This document shows positions 7,823 through 21,312 of a stretch of 64,000 bases of DNA, one piece after another (the stretch's first letter is position 1; each line of letters opens with the position of its first letter). The stretch is from Pseudomonadales bacterium (lineage in GTDB: Bacteria > Pseudomonadota > Gammaproteobacteria > Pseudomonadales > JAHRWD01), in NCBI GenBank assembly GCA_029210125.1, contig JARGPR010000003.1:1-64000 (forward strand), written 5' to 3'. The notes under the pieces are model-generated. The model made no database searches, was not told the origin of the DNA, and saw nothing but the letters and a program-made list of their open reading frames with translations. The translations under genes and the position numbers were made by a program.

Positions 7823-9988
7823 TTATGCGCTATTTTTCAGCCGAACAACCCGACCAATCTCTTTGAGCGCCCGCAGCCGTTTCATTAAGCGGGCAAGGTG
7901 AATACGGTCTTTTACCGCAACATCGAGGTGGATGGTACCGACCGTAGAGCCTTTTTCAGCGAACTCTATTTTCTCGATATCTGCATCGGACTTGGCAATG
8001 GCTGCGGCAAGGGTCGCTAATACGCCTCGTTCGTTCAGGGTTTCCATCATTAACGAAACCGAAAAGTCACCGGTTACCTCTGGATCCCAGCGCACCATCA
8101 GGTTTTCTTTGGAGGCGGCAATTTCATCAGCAATATTTTTGCAGGTTTCAATATGAACCGTTACACCACGGCCTTTGCGCAATCTTCCGATAATCGCATC
8201 CCCAGGAATGGGATGACAACATTTTGCATAATTAAGCACCATGCCCTCTGTACCCAAAATCGCCAGGGGTTGTTGCTCTGCGGGGCTCTCTTGCTGACTC
8301 GAATCTGTATCCCCCAGCAGCAAACGGTATGCTACGACATATGACATCCGGTTACCAAGGCCTAGATCCTCCAGCAGTTCATCCAGTGTCTGGAAGCCGA
8401 ATTCAGCCAATACCACGGACATCTTCTCCTCGGAGATAGAATCAAGATCTGCATCCAAATAGGAGAGTGATTGCTCAAGTAGGCGACGACCAAGTATACG
8501 GGATTGACCGCGCTGCTGGTTTTTGAGGGTATGGCGAATATTGGTTTTAGCTTTGCCAGTGACCACAAAGTTAAGCCAGGCAATGTAGGGTTTCGAGTCG
8601 GCTTTGGTAATGATTTCTACTGTCTGGCCATTTTGCAAAGGCTGGCTTAATGGCGCGAGACGCCGATTAATACGACAAGCAATACAGGTATTACCTATAT
8701 CAGTATGCACTGCATAGGCAAAATCGATGGCGGTTGCACCTTTTGGCAACTCCATGATTCGACCCTTGGGGGTAAATATATAAACCTCATCAGGAAACAG
8801 GTCGATCTTTACGTTTTCAATAAATTCCAGCGGGTTACCTGCAAATTTTTGCAGTTCCATCACGCTCTTCACCCAACGATGAGCGCCGCCATTTTGGCTG
8901 GCAAGGTCGGTTTCGGTTGCTTTATAAAACCAATGGGAGGCAATACCTCTGTTGGCCTTTGCCTCCATCTCGTGGGTACGGATCTGTATTTCAATCGGCG
9001 CACCGTGTATACCGATCAATGTAGTATGCAGAGATTGATAGCTGTTGCCCTTTGGAATGGCTATATAGTCTTTAAATCGTCCAGGGATCGGTTTGTAGTG
9101 ACTATGAACCGCACCCAGCACTCGATAGCACTGATCGTCAGTGTCCACGATAATCCGGAAACCATAAACATCCATAATTTCAGAAAAGGATTTACGGTTA
9201 TCGCGCATCTTTTTGTAAATGCTGTAGAGATGTTTCTCTCGGCCTTCGATTTCAGCAGTAAGGCCACGTTGCGTTAGTGCTTTACCAAGCGCCTTCCGGA
9301 TTTCATCTACGATTTCTCGATGGCGTCCTTTGCTGGCTTTCACCGCCGCTGCAATTCTGCGGGCTCGCATCGGGTATACCGCGTGGAATCCGAGCTCTTC
9401 TAGTTCAAGACGAATATCGTACATACCCAACCGGTTGGCGATGGGCGCATATATTTCGAGGGTTTCCTTGGCAATACGGCGTTTCTTTTCTGGCTTTAAG
9501 CAGCCCAGAGTACGCATATTGTGCAGCCGGTCAGCCAGTTTCACTATAATCACACGGATATCCCGGGACATAGCAAACGCCATTTTCTGGAAATTTTCAG
9601 CCTGCGCTTCGGCCCGCGACTCAAACTTGATCTGATTGAGTTTGCTTACACCATCGACCAGTTCGCCAACGGTTTCATCAAAGATTTCACTCAGCTCCTT
9701 TTTCTCAACACCGGTATCTTCGATAACATCATGCAAAAGAGCCGCCATCAGGGTTTGATGGTCCATATGCAACCCTGCAAGAATGCGGGCTACGGCAAGG
9801 GGGTGGGTAATATAAGGCTCGCCACTTTGGCGCTGTTGACTGAAATGAGCCTTTTCAGCGTAGTGATACGCCTGCTCAATCTGACTGATTTTTTCTTCAT
9901 CAAGATAATCAACAACATCCTGATGCAATAACGCAAAACCAGAAGGTACCGTAGTAATGGAGCCGGCGCCTTCTGATTGAGTCATCAT
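7823..9988 (-). CDS. spoT: Bifunctional (p)ppGpp synthetase/hydrolase SpoT
   Basis: 721 residues with the full SpoT/Rel layout. The N-terminal HD hydrolase domain has HPLAVARIL and the HDVIEDT motif, and the hydrolase motif RLHNMRTL. The synthetase domain follows (DVYGFRIIVD, GRFKDYIAIPKGNSYQSLHT), then TGS (EVYIFTPKGRIMELPKGATAIDFAYAVH), a zinc-finger-like region (YAKCCHPIPGD) and a C-terminal ACT domain. It makes and degrades the alarmone ppGpp in response to carbon, fatty-acid and iron stress. Both hydrolase and synthetase motifs look intact. The gene follows rpoZ with a gap of 15 bases, so the two are probably co-transcribed. Confidence 0.97.
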   Translation of the reverse strand: MMTQSEGAGSITTVPSGFALLHQDVVDYLDEEKISQIEQAYHYAEKAHFSQQRQSGEPYITHPLAVARILAGLHMDHQTLMAALLHDVIEDTGVEKKELSEIFDETVGELVDGVSKLNQIKFESRAEAQAENFQKMAFAMSRDIRVIIVKLADRLHNMRTLGCLKPEKKRRIAKETLEIYAPIANRLGMYDIRLELEELGFHAVYPMRARRIAAAVKASKGRHREIVDEIRKALGKALTQRGLTAEIEGREKHLYSIYKKMRDNRKSFSEIMDVYGFRIIVDTDDQCYRVLGAVHSHYKPIPGRFKDYIAIPKGNSYQSLHTTLIGIHGAPIEIQIRTHEMEAKANRGIASHWFYKATETDLASQNGGAHRWVKSVMELQKFAGNPLEFIENVKIDLFPDEVYIFTPKGRIMELPKGATAIDFAYAVHTDIGNTCIACRINRRLAPLSQPLQNGQTVEIITKADSKPYIAWLNFVVTGKAKTNIRHTLKNQQRGQSRILGRRLLEQSLSYLDADLDSISEEKMSVVLAEFGFQTLDELLEDLGLGNRMSYVVAYRLLLGDTDSSQQESPAEQQPLAILGTEGMVLNYAKCCHPIPGDAIIGRLRKGRGVTVHIETCKNIADEIAASKENLMVRWDPEVTGDFSVSLMMETLNERGVLATLAAAIAKSDADIEKIEFAEKGSTVGTIHLDVAVKDRIHLARLMKRLRALKEIGRVVRLKNSA

Positions 9989-10003
9989 TAAAAAATACCT
10001 GTT

Positions 10004-10288
10004 TTAAGAAGCGTTGTCGATCTGGTCTTCCTTGGGGGCGGCAATACCAATCTCTTCAAAAGCAGCATCCAGCTCTGCTTCCACTTCTACACGCCGAAGT
10101 AACTCTGTGGTTACTAAGCCATCTTCGATTTCTCTGAGGGCAACAACGGTAGGCTTGTCTTTTTCCCAGGCTACCATAGGCTCGTGCCCGCCAGTTGCGA
10201 TTTGCCGTGCACGTTTGCTCGCTAACATCACCAGTTCAAAGCGGTTTTCTACCGCGTCAAGACAGTCTTCTACAGTTACTCTAGCCAT
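10004..10288 (-). CDS. rpoZ: RNA polymerase omega subunit RpoZ
   Basis: 94 residues. It begins [20 protein letters not shown] and continues with [13 protein letters not shown], both diagnostic of the omega subunit, which binds the beta-prime C-terminus and helps assemble RNA polymerase. The C-terminal third is acidic and variable, as usual. It is sandwiched between gmk and spoT, the classical arrangement in gammaproteobacteria. Omega is also part of a ppGpp binding site on RNA polymerase in E. coli, which fits its linkage to spoT. Confidence 0.96.
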   Translation of the reverse strand: MARVTVEDCLDAVENRFELVMLASKRARQIATGGHEPMVAWEKDKPTVVALREIEDGLVTTELLRRVEVEAELDAAFEEIGIAAPKEDQIDNAS

Positions 10289-10335
10289 TCATACCTCTGA
10301 TACTCGGATTCCTTAAAAATTGCCGACCTAAACGG

Positions 10336-11830
<1,495 letters not shown>

Positions 11831-12023
11831 TTAAATCTCTCTTGTAACTGCGCTACAGAATGATGTTTTAAATTTAATCTGACGGGATGAATCATCCCGG
11901 ATCCCGAGACCAATTCGAAGGAATAACAGGTATAATCCGGCGCTTTTCAGAGCCACATAGTTACGATAGTAACTGTAGCCAAAACCACCCAACTTCAGAC
12001 TCTCTATTTCAAGGTATATTAAC

Positions 12024-12737
12024 ATGCGTCCAAGCCAACGTGCACTCGATCAACTCCGAGAAATCAAGTTAACACGAAACTACACATGCCATGCCGAGGG
12101 GTCGGTTTTAGTAGAATTTGGACAGACCAAAGTGCTCTGTAATGCCAGTGTTGAAGAATCGGTTCCACGTTTTTTACGTGGCAGCAATCAGGGCTGGGTA
12201 ACGGCGGAGTACGGCATGCTACCGCGCGCAACCAACAGCCGGATGCAGCGGGAAGCGGCCCGGGGAAAACAAAGCGGCAGAACCCAGGAGATCCAGCGAC
12301 TCATCGGCCGTTCGTTACGCGCATCTCTGGATTTAACCAAAATGCCAGGTATTACCATAACCCTGGATTGCGACGTGATTCAGGCCGATGGCGGCACCCG
12401 CACAGCAGCGATTACAGGAAGCTGTGTCGCGCTCCAGGACGCCATCGCTGATCTGCTTAAGAAAAAGAAAATAAAAACAGACCCTACACTGTTTTTATTA
12501 TCCTCAGTTTCGGTTGGGGTATACAAAGGTTCGCCGGTTCTCGACCTGGATTACCCAGAGGACTCCAATGCTGAAACTGACATGAATGTTGTGATGAGTG
12601 ACGACGGTCGCTTCATTGAGGTACAAGGGACCGCAGAAGCAGCACCCTTTAGCCAAGATGAATTGCAGTCAATGCTGGCATTGGCCAGCAAGGGTGTACA
12701 AGAACTGATTGAAATTCAGCGCAACGCACTGAAGTAA
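12024..12737 (+). CDS. rph: Ribonuclease PH
   Basis: 237 residues, the typical RNase PH length. It shows [48 protein letters not shown], the arginine-rich [18 protein letters not shown] and the phosphate-site segment [19 protein letters not shown]. The enzyme trims the 3' ends of tRNA precursors phosphorolytically. The reading frame is intact, unlike the frameshifted rph of E. coli K-12, so polarity on pyrE is not expected; here crc lies between them on the other strand. Confidence 0.97.
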   Translation: MRPSQRALDQLREIKLTRNYTCHAEGSVLVEFGQTKVLCNASVEESVPRFLRGSNQGWVTAEYGMLPRATNSRMQREAARGKQSGRTQEIQRLIGRSLRASLDLTKMPGITITLDCDVIQADGGTRTAAITGSCVALQDAIADLLKKKKIKTDPTLFLLSSVSVGVYKGSPVLDLDYPEDSNAETDMNVVMSDDGRFIEVQGTAEAAPFSQDELQSMLALASKGVQELIEIQRNALK

Positions 12738-12758
12738 CGATGATTGAGTGCGTGTTTT

Positions 12759-13523
12759 TTAAATCGCGTACTCAACAATAAGCGGTAAGTGGCTAGAAAA
12801 CTTCGTCTGCGAATCAAACTCGGCACTCTCAACCTTCGGCGATAAACTATTGGTGATGATCTGATAGTCTACCCGCCAGGCATCACGCAGATAATCATCC
12901 CGGTCCTGTATCGGATGCCAGCTGTATTGATTGGGTTGATGGTTCACTTCACGGAAAGCATCGTTGTATCCCGCTGCATCAAATATATCATCCAGCCATT
13001 CGCGATCTTCTTCGGTAAAACAGTAGTTATCGCTGGATTCTGAATTTAATGAATCGATATCGAGATGGGCAACCTGAAAGTCACCACAGAGGATAAACTC
13101 TCGACGTTTATTTCTGATTTTAATCAGGTGTTGAAGCAGCTTATCCATGAATTGCCTGCGTTCAGCTTGCCTCGCTTCATCGTCGCTTGCTTCAGGTATA
13201 GCCACAGATACGATGCTGACATCATCATAATCCGCTTGCATGTAGCGGCCTTCAATATCCGCTAAAGGGTGTCCAAAACCACGCATAATGGCACGGGGCT
13301 GATTTTTGCAGTAAATAGCCACGCCACCCTTTTCAGGTTCCACCGCATCGTAAAAATGACCAAAATAGGATTCCGGATGATACTTAGCATCCACCAACTC
13401 ATACTCGTCACTATGGGTCCCCTGAATGCAAACGACATCAGCATCTTGCTGAATCATCCAGTCAAAAAACCCCTTCTCCGCAGCCGCAACAAGCCCATCC
13501 AGGCCGATGCTTATGATCTTCAT
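12759..13523 (-). CDS. crc: Crc-like catabolite repression control protein (degenerate exonuclease III fold)
   Basis: 254 residues of the exonuclease III/endonuclease-phosphatase fold. The catalytic pattern is eroded: the usual NVNG near the N-terminus is IGLDG, the QE(T/H) glutamate is replaced (IQGTHSDE), the GDFN asparagine is Q (CGDFQVAH), and the final DH is SH (SSHLPLIVEY). This erosion, the position next to pyrE, and matches such as KRREFILCGDF, AFREVNHQPNQYSW and WRVDYQIIT point to Crc, which in Pseudomonas acts with Hfq in translational catabolite repression and lacks nuclease activity. I chose the second ATG (13523), preceded by GTGGAGCGAAT. An active XthA is unlikely; whether it works as Crc here is inferred. 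Confidence 0.82.
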   Translation of the reverse strand: MKIISIGLDGLVAAAEKGFFDWMIQQDADVVCIQGTHSDEYELVDAKYHPESYFGHFYDAVEPEKGGVAIYCKNQPRAIMRGFGHPLADIEGRYMQADYDDVSIVSVAIPEASDDEARQAERRQFMDKLLQHLIKIRNKRREFILCGDFQVAHLDIDSLNSESSDNYCFTEEDREWLDDIFDAAGYNDAFREVNHQPNQYSWHPIQDRDDYLRDAWRVDYQIITNSLSPKVESAEFDSQTKFSSHLPLIVEYAI

Positions 13524-13590
13524 ATTCGCTCCACATACCAAGAGCCGGTATGATACCGGATTAGTTTAGAATGTAAAAAACGAGACTCCA

Positions 13591-14250
13591 GTGAATCAAA
13601 AAACTACATCACTCAGCCAACAGTTTATTGAATTTGCCATTGCACAGGGCGTGCTTCAATTTGGCCAATTTACACTTAAATCGGGAAGAACCAGCCCCTA
13701 TTTTTTTAATATGGGAAATATCTGTAGCGGCTCATCACTCAACCAGCTTGGCGAGTTTTACGCCAACCGCATTGATCAAATACAAACGCCTGTGGAGCTC
13801 TTATTTGGCCCTGCTTACAAAGGTATTCCCCTGGTTTCAGCTGCGTCCATCGCACTGTCTCGAAACCATCTAACCGACCTCCCCTATGTATTCAATCGAA
13901 AGGAGGCCAAACAACACGGCGAAGGCGGTAGTCTGGTAGGCGCCCCGCTAACCGGTCAAGTTTTGATTATAGACGACGTCATCACAGCCGGGACAGCAAT
14001 CCGCGAAGTACTATCAATTATCGAGAAATCCGACGCACAGGCAATGGGAATTTTGGTAGCTCTTGACCGGCAGGAGATAGGTCCCAGCGGACAATCTGCA
14101 ATTCAAGAGATCGAACAGGAGTTTGGAATTGAGGTGTTCAGTATCGCTAACGTAGCCCAGTTAATTGAATATCTTGAAAATAATAGCGCCCTGCAACTAG
14201 AGCTGGAGAGAGTGACCGCGTATCGAAACCAATATGGAAATCCGTCTTGA
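13591..14250 (+). CDS. pyrE: Orotate phosphoribosyltransferase
   Basis: 219 residues starting at GTG. It has [19 protein letters not shown] near the N-terminus, [23 protein letters not shown] (catalytic lysine loop) and the PRPP-binding motif [13 protein letters not shown]. The enzyme transfers phosphoribose to orotate in pyrimidine synthesis. It is divergent from crc with about 70 bases between the start codons, as in Pseudomonas. Confidence 0.97.
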   Translation: MNQKTTSLSQQFIEFAIAQGVLQFGQFTLKSGRTSPYFFNMGNICSGSSLNQLGEFYANRIDQIQTPVELLFGPAYKGIPLVSAASIALSRNHLTDLPYVFNRKEAKQHGEGGSLVGAPLTGQVLIIDDVITAGTAIREVLSIIEKSDAQAMGILVALDRQEIGPSGQSAIQEIEQEFGIEVFSIANVAQLIEYLENNSALQLELERVTAYRNQYGNPS

Positions 14251-14341
14251 CATCTCGCATACTTACCTGCTCATTATTAATATCAGGTAATGACATGAGC
14301 TATACTGCAATATCTTTTTATTTAATTGAGGCTGTTCCCTT

Positions 14342-15930
<1,589 letters not shown>

Positions 15931-15940
15931 TTAAACAAAC

Positions 15941-15978
15941 GGTATTCAATATCAAGACTAACCCCGATATTGAATACC
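15941..15978. repeat. 13-bp perfect inverted repeat in the argB leader
   Basis: GGTATTCAATATC at 15941-15953 is repeated in inverted form at 15966-15978 (GATATTGAATACC) around a 12-base spacer. On the minus strand the hairpin is followed by GTTTGTTTAATTTT, only about 10 bases before the argB ribosome binding site. It could be a terminator of algC, an attenuator, or an operator for an arginine regulator. The sequence does not decide between these. Confidence 0.5.
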
Positions 15979-16003
15979 TTAAAACAGATAAAATAACTGA
16001 AGT

Positions 16004-16019
16004 GGGGACACGCGTCCCC
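16004..16019. terminator. Small GC-rich hairpin after algC
   Basis: GGGGAC, a four-base loop and GTCCCC form a 6-bp stem, followed on the minus strand by ACTTCAGTTATTTTATC. It is about 55 bases past the algC stop. The T-tract is broken, so this is at best a weak terminator. Confidence 0.35.
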
Positions 16020-16072
16020 CGACTGGACAGTTGTAAAAAATTTAACACAGAAGCCCACTGCTCCCGCAGAAA

Positions 16073-18625
16073 TTAGAACGGGATACTTAACTCACCATCA
16101 ATTGCTAGTAATTGCTGCTTGAATAGACCCTGTATCCGGGTCAGGCTAGGTTCATCATCCGCTTCAAAACGCAAGGTCAGTTTCGGCATGGTGTTGGAAG
16201 CCCTCACCAAACCCCAACCATCGGAAAAATCTATGCGCACACCATCCAAATCAGTGAGACTACCGCCTTCAAATTGGGCGTTTTCCCGAAATTTCTCCAT
16301 AAATACGAATTTCTGATCATCGTCCATATCTATTTCCAGCTCTGGGGTGCTGGGTGACCACGGAAGCTCTGACATTAATTCATCCAATGTTAGACCTTCG
16401 GTAGACAGAACCTCCAACAGGCGCGCGGCGCTGTAGATACCATCATCAAACCCGTACCAACGCTCCCGGAAAAACAGATGTCCGCTGAATTCGCCGGCTA
16501 TCAAGGCTCCCAACTCGTCGGCTTTCGCCTTCATTAACGAATGACCACTTTTCCACATCACCGGCCGACCTCCGGCCTCACTTATGACCTCAGCCAGATG
16601 CTTGCTGCATTTCACATCAAATACCACATCGGCACCCGGGTTACGCGAGATAATATCTTGCACAAACAACATCATCAGCCTGTCCGGTTGGACAATTATT
16701 CCTGACCCTGTCACCGCTACAAGTCTGTCTCCGTCACCATCAAACGCTAAGCCGAGATCAGCGCCTTCGGCGCTCACGCGAGCGATCAGATCCTTTAGGT
16801 TTTCACCTTTCCCTGGGTCCGGCGGATGATTCGGGAAGCTGCCATCAACGTCGCAATAAAGTTCTATCACTTCACAGCCCAAAGCTTTTAGCAAGGTGGG
16901 TGCGACCTTGCCTGTAACCCCGTTACCACAATCCACTACTAGTTTGATTGGATCGGCTATCAGCGCAACATCATTGCATATTCGATCCAGGTATTTATTG
17001 CTAACATTTACGCTCTCGACCTGGCCGACGCCGCTAACCACATCCCCTGCCATTACACGATGATAGAGCTTCTGTATCCGATCTTCCGAGATGGTCACAC
17101 CATCAATTACAATCTTCAGGCCGTTATAATCCGCGGGGTTATGACTGCCAGTAATCATCACCCCCGATGTGTGGCCAAGATGATGCAGCGCAAAATACAG
17201 AACGGGTGTCGGAGTAACACCAATATCCACCACATTACAGCCAGTGCTAGTCAGCCCTTTAATGAGCACCTCTTTTAATGCTGGGCTAGATAAGCGGCCA
17301 TCCGCCGCAACCACGACCTGTCGCTCACCCTGGTCGATCACTTCGCTTCCAATAGCCTGCCCAATCAGCTCAACCGCTTCCACTGTCAATGATTGCTCAA
17401 CTACACCCCGAATATCGTATGCTCTAAAAAGTTCAGGAGAGATATTTAGCTCCTCCACCTGAGCTTCCTCAATACCTGAGTATATTTGAGCCGGCGTTTT
17501 ATCTACCTCTGCAGCCACCTCGACATTTTGCATGGCTGGTTCGGTGATCGCCGGCTGCTTTGGCTTTGTATCCTGCGCTTGCTGTCTGCCGGGAGATTCT
17601 TTCATCAAATGTGCAAAACCTTTAGACAGGCTTTCAAACATATCCAGGGAAAACTGGTAGCGCTCGCCATTGCTCGCCCGCACGGTATTGCTCATATATC
17701 GGAAAAGCTCCCGTGCGTTTTGGTTGAGCTTTTTCGATATAATTCGATAGCCTATAAATAGCGCCATTAGGGCTACCAGCAACCAGATTACATAAGCTAT
17801 CGCTACGTACTGAAGAGGAAAGCCATGACCTTTGAACAGAGCTGGCGCAGCGGAAAATTCCAGCACCCAACGCGAATTGCTAAGCGGGACCTTAACAACT
17901 TCGCTATCAATGGCCCGCTGACCTAAACCAACAGTAAATATCTCTTGAGCCGCCATGCTCGGGAATTGCTGAATTAGCCGAGCTCGACCCTTGGCTTCAT
18001 CCAAGCTGGCAAGCGGCTGTTCAAGCATAGCGAGCGCAAACACCATCAGCAGCACTCCCGCTGGTTTATTGTCTTGTCCCAGAACCGGCTCTATTGTGTA
18101 CACTAGTGGTCCACCGGAAGTTTTATGAATTTCCGCTTCAACCTCTTGATCCTGTTCAGCCCATACGATCATCTGCAGCGCAGCATGTCCTACGGGAGCA
18201 ACGGGCTTTTGATCTATTTGGGCCATACCCTCAGAATATAGCTCCAACCGAACCAGGTGAGGTATCTTTTCACCCAGAGAGTCAGCCAAAATCCGCTGAG
18301 TCACACTGTCTCGACCTATAACCGCAGATCTGATTTCCAGATTCGAAGCCAACTGTTTTTGCTGAGCCCGCATCTGATGAATGCTTTGATTTAAAAGCGA
18401 TGAATAGTGCTTTGCATAACCTTCAGCCAGAATCGTACGTTGATTCTGTTCCACACCCACCACCTGAAAGTAGGCTATCCCAAGAGCACAACACAGACCA
18501 ACAAACAAACCCAGCGCAGCGACCATAAAACCCTGACCAATACCGCCAGAGCCCTCTATTATGCTCGCCTCGTTATCTGCGAGCTGTGAAGCTACAGGAT
18601 CATTTTTTTTCTTGGACAATTTCAC
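16073..18625 (-). CDS. algC: Phosphomannomutase/phosphoglucomutase AlgC with N-terminal membrane-sensor region
   Basis: 850 residues. Residues about 30-55 (FMVAALGLFVGLCCALGIAY) and about 272-298 are membrane segments enclosing a periplasmic domain of roughly 215 residues. The C-terminal half (from about 400, ELFRAYDIRGV) is a complete alpha-D-phosphohexomutase with the phosphoserine loop TGSHNPADYNG, the metal loop DGDGDR, the sugar-specificity loop GEFSGH and the final phosphate-binding region RASNTMPKLTLRFEAD. The enzyme feeds alginate, LPS and other polysaccharide synthesis. The long, membrane-anchored version is known from annotated AlgC of Pseudomonas relatives; the shorter soluble enzyme could also be made from an internal start. 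A ManC/AlgA-type enzyme lies at 35.5 kb. Confidence 0.92.
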   Translation of the reverse strand: MKLSKKKNDPVASQLADNEASIIEGSGGIGQGFMVAALGLFVGLCCALGIAYFQVVGVEQNQRTILAEGYAKHYSSLLNQSIHQMRAQQKQLASNLEIRSAVIGRDSVTQRILADSLGEKIPHLVRLELYSEGMAQIDQKPVAPVGHAALQMIVWAEQDQEVEAEIHKTSGGPLVYTIEPVLGQDNKPAGVLLMVFALAMLEQPLASLDEAKGRARLIQQFPSMAAQEIFTVGLGQRAIDSEVVKVPLSNSRWVLEFSAAPALFKGHGFPLQYVAIAYVIWLLVALMALFIGYRIISKKLNQNARELFRYMSNTVRASNGERYQFSLDMFESLSKGFAHLMKESPGRQQAQDTKPKQPAITEPAMQNVEVAAEVDKTPAQIYSGIEEAQVEELNISPELFRAYDIRGVVEQSLTVEAVELIGQAIGSEVIDQGERQVVVAADGRLSSPALKEVLIKGLTSTGCNVVDIGVTPTPVLYFALHHLGHTSGVMITGSHNPADYNGLKIVIDGVTISEDRIQKLYHRVMAGDVVSGVGQVESVNVSNKYLDRICNDVALIADPIKLVVDCGNGVTGKVAPTLLKALGCEVIELYCDVDGSFPNHPPDPGKGENLKDLIARVSAEGADLGLAFDGDGDRLVAVTGSGIIVQPDRLMMLFVQDIISRNPGADVVFDVKCSKHLAEVISEAGGRPVMWKSGHSLMKAKADELGALIAGEFSGHLFFRERWYGFDDGIYSAARLLEVLSTEGLTLDELMSELPWSPSTPELEIDMDDDQKFVFMEKFRENAQFEGGSLTDLDGVRIDFSDGWGLVRASNTMPKLTLRFEADDEPSLTRIQGLFKQQLLAIDGELSIPF

Positions 18626-18803
18626 GAATTAATTTCCTAAACAAAGAAAAAAGACAGGGAGATTAAGCTGAAGACCATTCCATATGGCACGATGTTATGG
18701 GCCTAACGGCACTCATGTTTAGTACGGTTTGTTTACTCTGCCCGACAAACACATTCTATTTTACGCGGCACAGCCAGATAAAATTATAGACAATAAAAAA
18801 CAG

Positions 18804-19268
18804 TCACGACCGGCCGGTATGTCCAAAGCCACCCTCACCGCGCTGGCTAATGGCAAAATCATCCACGGTCTCCAGCTCCATTTGAATAACGGGCGTAATC
18901 ACCAGTTGTGCGATACGGTCACCATGATTGATTTGGTAGCTCGTATCACCTCTATTCCAGCAGGAGATCTTCAGTGGCCCCTGGTAATCAGAGTCAATCA
19001 AACCAACCAAATTCCCAAGCACTATTCCATGTTTATGGCCAAGGCCGGAACGCGGCAAAATCATTGCCGCAAGCCCTGGATCATCCAGATAAATGGAAAT
19101 TCCGGTAGATAGTAGCTGCGACTCCCCTGGCTGTAGGTCGATGGTGTGATCCAGGCATACCCGTAGATCCATTCCAGCGGAACCGGTTGTTGCATAGCTC
19201 GGTAGCGGAAAATCGATACCTACGCGATCATCCAGTATTTTAATTTTAAGTTTATTGGACATCTGCAT
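18804..19268 (-). CDS. dut: dUTP diphosphatase
   Basis: 154 residues with the five dUTPase motifs: SAGMDLR (1), [11 protein letters not shown] (2), [13 protein letters not shown] (3), GDRIAQLVI (4) and the C-terminal [10 protein letters not shown] (5). It hydrolyses dUTP to dUMP, keeping uracil out of DNA. It follows coaBC with a gap of about 10 bases. The first ATG and the third codon (ATG at 19262) are both possible starts; neither has a strong ribosome binding site. Confidence 0.96.
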   Translation of the reverse strand: MQMSNKLKIKILDDRVGIDFPLPSYATTGSAGMDLRVCLDHTIDLQPGESQLLSTGISIYLDDPGLAAMILPRSGLGHKHGIVLGNLVGLIDSDYQGPLKISCWNRGDTSYQINHGDRIAQLVITPVIQMELETVDDFAISQRGEGGFGHTGRS

Positions 19269-19278
19269 TCTGCTGTTT

Positions 19279-20493
19279 TTAGTTAATAGAACCCAAGGAA
19301 GATAAATAGTGCTGGGCCAGTTGATCGATCAACGATCGAGCCAGTTTGGTTTTTGGCATTTTAGGTAACACCTCCGATCCATTGCGCGAGATCAGCGTCA
19401 CTTCGTTATCGTCGCTGTTAAACCCGATCCGCTTGTCGGCAACGTTATTGGCAATAATCAGATCAAGGTTTTTGTGTTTGAGTTTTTTCTGTGCGTATTC
19501 GATCAAATCGTGGGTTTCCGCGGCAAAACCGACTGTAAATGGTCGCGATGTACTGGCCGCCACCTCGGCGATAATATCGGGGTTGCGAACCAGCTCAATG
19601 CGCATCGACTGATCACCCTTTTTGATTTTACGCTCGGCAACCGCCGCTGGCCGATAATCGGCAACCGCCGCAGAGCCGATAAAAATATCGCAGTTCGACA
19701 GATGCTCAAACACCGCCTGGTGCATCTGGGCAGTGCTGGTAACATCAACCCGCGCCACATGGTCCGGGGTTTCAAGCTGTACCGGGCCTGCAATCAAGGT
19801 CACTTTTGCCCCAGCCTCTACCGCCGCCTGGGCCATCGCAAAGCCCATTTTTCCTGAACTTTCATTGCTGATATAACGTACCGGGTCGATCGCTTCCCGG
19901 GTTGGGCCGGCGGTAATCATCACATGCCGGCCATTGAGCTCATGGCTTTGAAAGAACTCGCGAGTCTCTGTCAGCAATTGATCGACATCCAGCATGCGGC
20001 CGGGGCCCACATCACCACAGGCTTGCTCACCATCGTCCGGGCCGAGAACTTTGACCCCTCTGCTGACCAATAGCTCCAGGTTATTTTGAGTCGAGCAGTC
20101 ACGCCACATCGCCTGGTTCATCGCGGGTGCCAGCACAATTTGTGAATCTGTCGCAAGGCATAGCGTAGACAGCAAGTCATCACCGCTGCCGCAACTGAGC
20201 CGTGAAATAAAACTGGCCGATGCGGGTGCTATCAATATCAGGTCAGCCCAACGCGCCAGTTCAATATGGCCCATTGCCGCCTCTGCTTCTGTATCCAGCA
20301 GATCAACATGTACCGGATTTCCCGATAGGGCCTGGAGCGTCAAAGGGGTAATAAATTCACAGGCAGAACGGGTCATCACTACCCGAACGTTGGCACCGGC
20401 TTTTTGCAGCCCACGCACCAGTTCGGCACTTTTATAAGCAGCAATACCGCCGGTCACGCCGAGGATAATTTGTTTATTGGTTAAACGATTCAT
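19279..20493 (-). CDS. coaBC: Bifunctional phosphopantothenoylcysteine decarboxylase/phosphopantothenate-cysteine ligase
   Basis: 404 residues from the ATG at 20493, which fits the known N-terminus ([20 protein letters not shown]). An upstream ATG at 20553 would add 20 atypical residues. The CoaC half has the FMN-binding GGIAAYK, the catalytic-type H in [30 protein letters not shown] and the [13 protein letters not shown] loop. The CoaB half (from about 185) has [25 protein letters not shown] and the [15 protein letters not shown] motif. The enzyme makes 4'-phosphopantetheine for coenzyme A. It is divergent from radC and forms an operon with dut. Confidence 0.96.
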   Translation of the reverse strand: MNRLTNKQIILGVTGGIAAYKSAELVRGLQKAGANVRVVMTRSACEFITPLTLQALSGNPVHVDLLDTEAEAAMGHIELARWADLILIAPASASFISRLSCGSGDDLLSTLCLATDSQIVLAPAMNQAMWRDCSTQNNLELLVSRGVKVLGPDDGEQACGDVGPGRMLDVDQLLTETREFFQSHELNGRHVMITAGPTREAIDPVRYISNESSGKMGFAMAQAAVEAGAKVTLIAGPVQLETPDHVARVDVTSTAQMHQAVFEHLSNCDIFIGSAAVADYRPAAVAERKIKKGDQSMRIELVRNPDIIAEVAASTSRPFTVGFAAETHDLIEYAQKKLKHKNLDLIIANNVADKRIGFNSDDNEVTLISRNGSEVLPKMPKTKLARSLIDQLAQHYLSSLGSIN

Positions 20494-20610
20494 TCTGCCG
20501 TCGCCCTGCGGGATTTTATGACCAGTTGATTTCAGCATTATACAGACAAGCATAATGCGAAGAAGATCCGCATAATGGCAGGAACCGAGTCACAAAAAAA
20601 GGAATTTGCG

Positions 20611-21285
20611 ATGACGATCAAGGATTGGCCAGAACAACTACGGCCACGGGAAAAACTGCTCAAAAAAGGTGCGCAATCGCTCTCTGATGCAGAGTTACTG
20701 GCCATTTTCCTGCGTACTGGCGTTACCGGCAAATCTGCGGTTGAGCTGGCTACAGATCTGCTCAAACATTTTGGTGGTCTGCGGGCTATTTTAGCCGCCA
20801 ATCAACCACAGTTTTGTGAGGCCAAAGGTCTGGGTGAAGCCAAGTACACCCAGCTACAGGCGGTACTGGAAATGGCAAACCGTCACCTTGGGGAAACACT
20901 AGAGCGCAGCAATCCACTGGAAAGCCCTGAAACCACCAAACGTTTCCTTCAATCGAAACTACGGCATTATCAGAAGGAGGTGTTTGGCTGCCTGTTTCTT
21001 GATAACCAACATCGCGTGATTTTGTTTGAAGAGCTGTTTTTTGGCACCATTGATAGCGCCAGCGTTCATCCTCGCGAAGTAGTCAAGCGTGCCCTTCATC
21101 ACAATGCTGCAGCACTGATCTTTTGTCACAACCATCCTTCTGGTGTAGCGGAACCCAGCGCTTCAGATCGATCCATCACGGCCAAATTAACGTCTGCACT
21201 CGGATTAATTGATGTGCGGGTGCTTGACCATATGATTGTCGGCGATCTAGAAATCGTCTCGATGGCTGAGCGAGGGCTGCTGTAA
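20611..21285 (+). CDS. radC: RadC family JAB/MPN-domain protein
   Basis: 224 residues from the ATG at 20611, preceded by AAAGGA at a spacing of about 8. An ATG at 20575 would add 12 residues foreign to the family. The N-terminal helix-hairpin-helix region ([20 protein letters not shown]) is followed by the JAMM-type metal motif: E-x-n-HNHPSG ([13 protein letters not shown]) ending in SDRSIT and DHMIVGD. The family was linked to DNA repair, but the exact role of RadC is unsettled. It is divergent from coaBC, as in many gammaproteobacteria. Confidence 0.95.
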   Translation: MTIKDWPEQLRPREKLLKKGAQSLSDAELLAIFLRTGVTGKSAVELATDLLKHFGGLRAILAANQPQFCEAKGLGEAKYTQLQAVLEMANRHLGETLERSNPLESPETTKRFLQSKLRHYQKEVFGCLFLDNQHRVILFEELFFGTIDSASVHPREVVKRALHHNAAALIFCHNHPSGVAEPSASDRSITAKLTSALGLIDVRVLDHMIVGDLEIVSMAERGLL

Positions 21286-21312
21286 CTACCGCTTTTGAGC
21301 TAAAAATCAGGC

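Noticed and set aside
8705-9277. A 190-codon plus-strand open frame
   Set aside because: It lies entirely inside spoT on the opposite strand; the translated sequence has no family signal and shadows the spoT codons.
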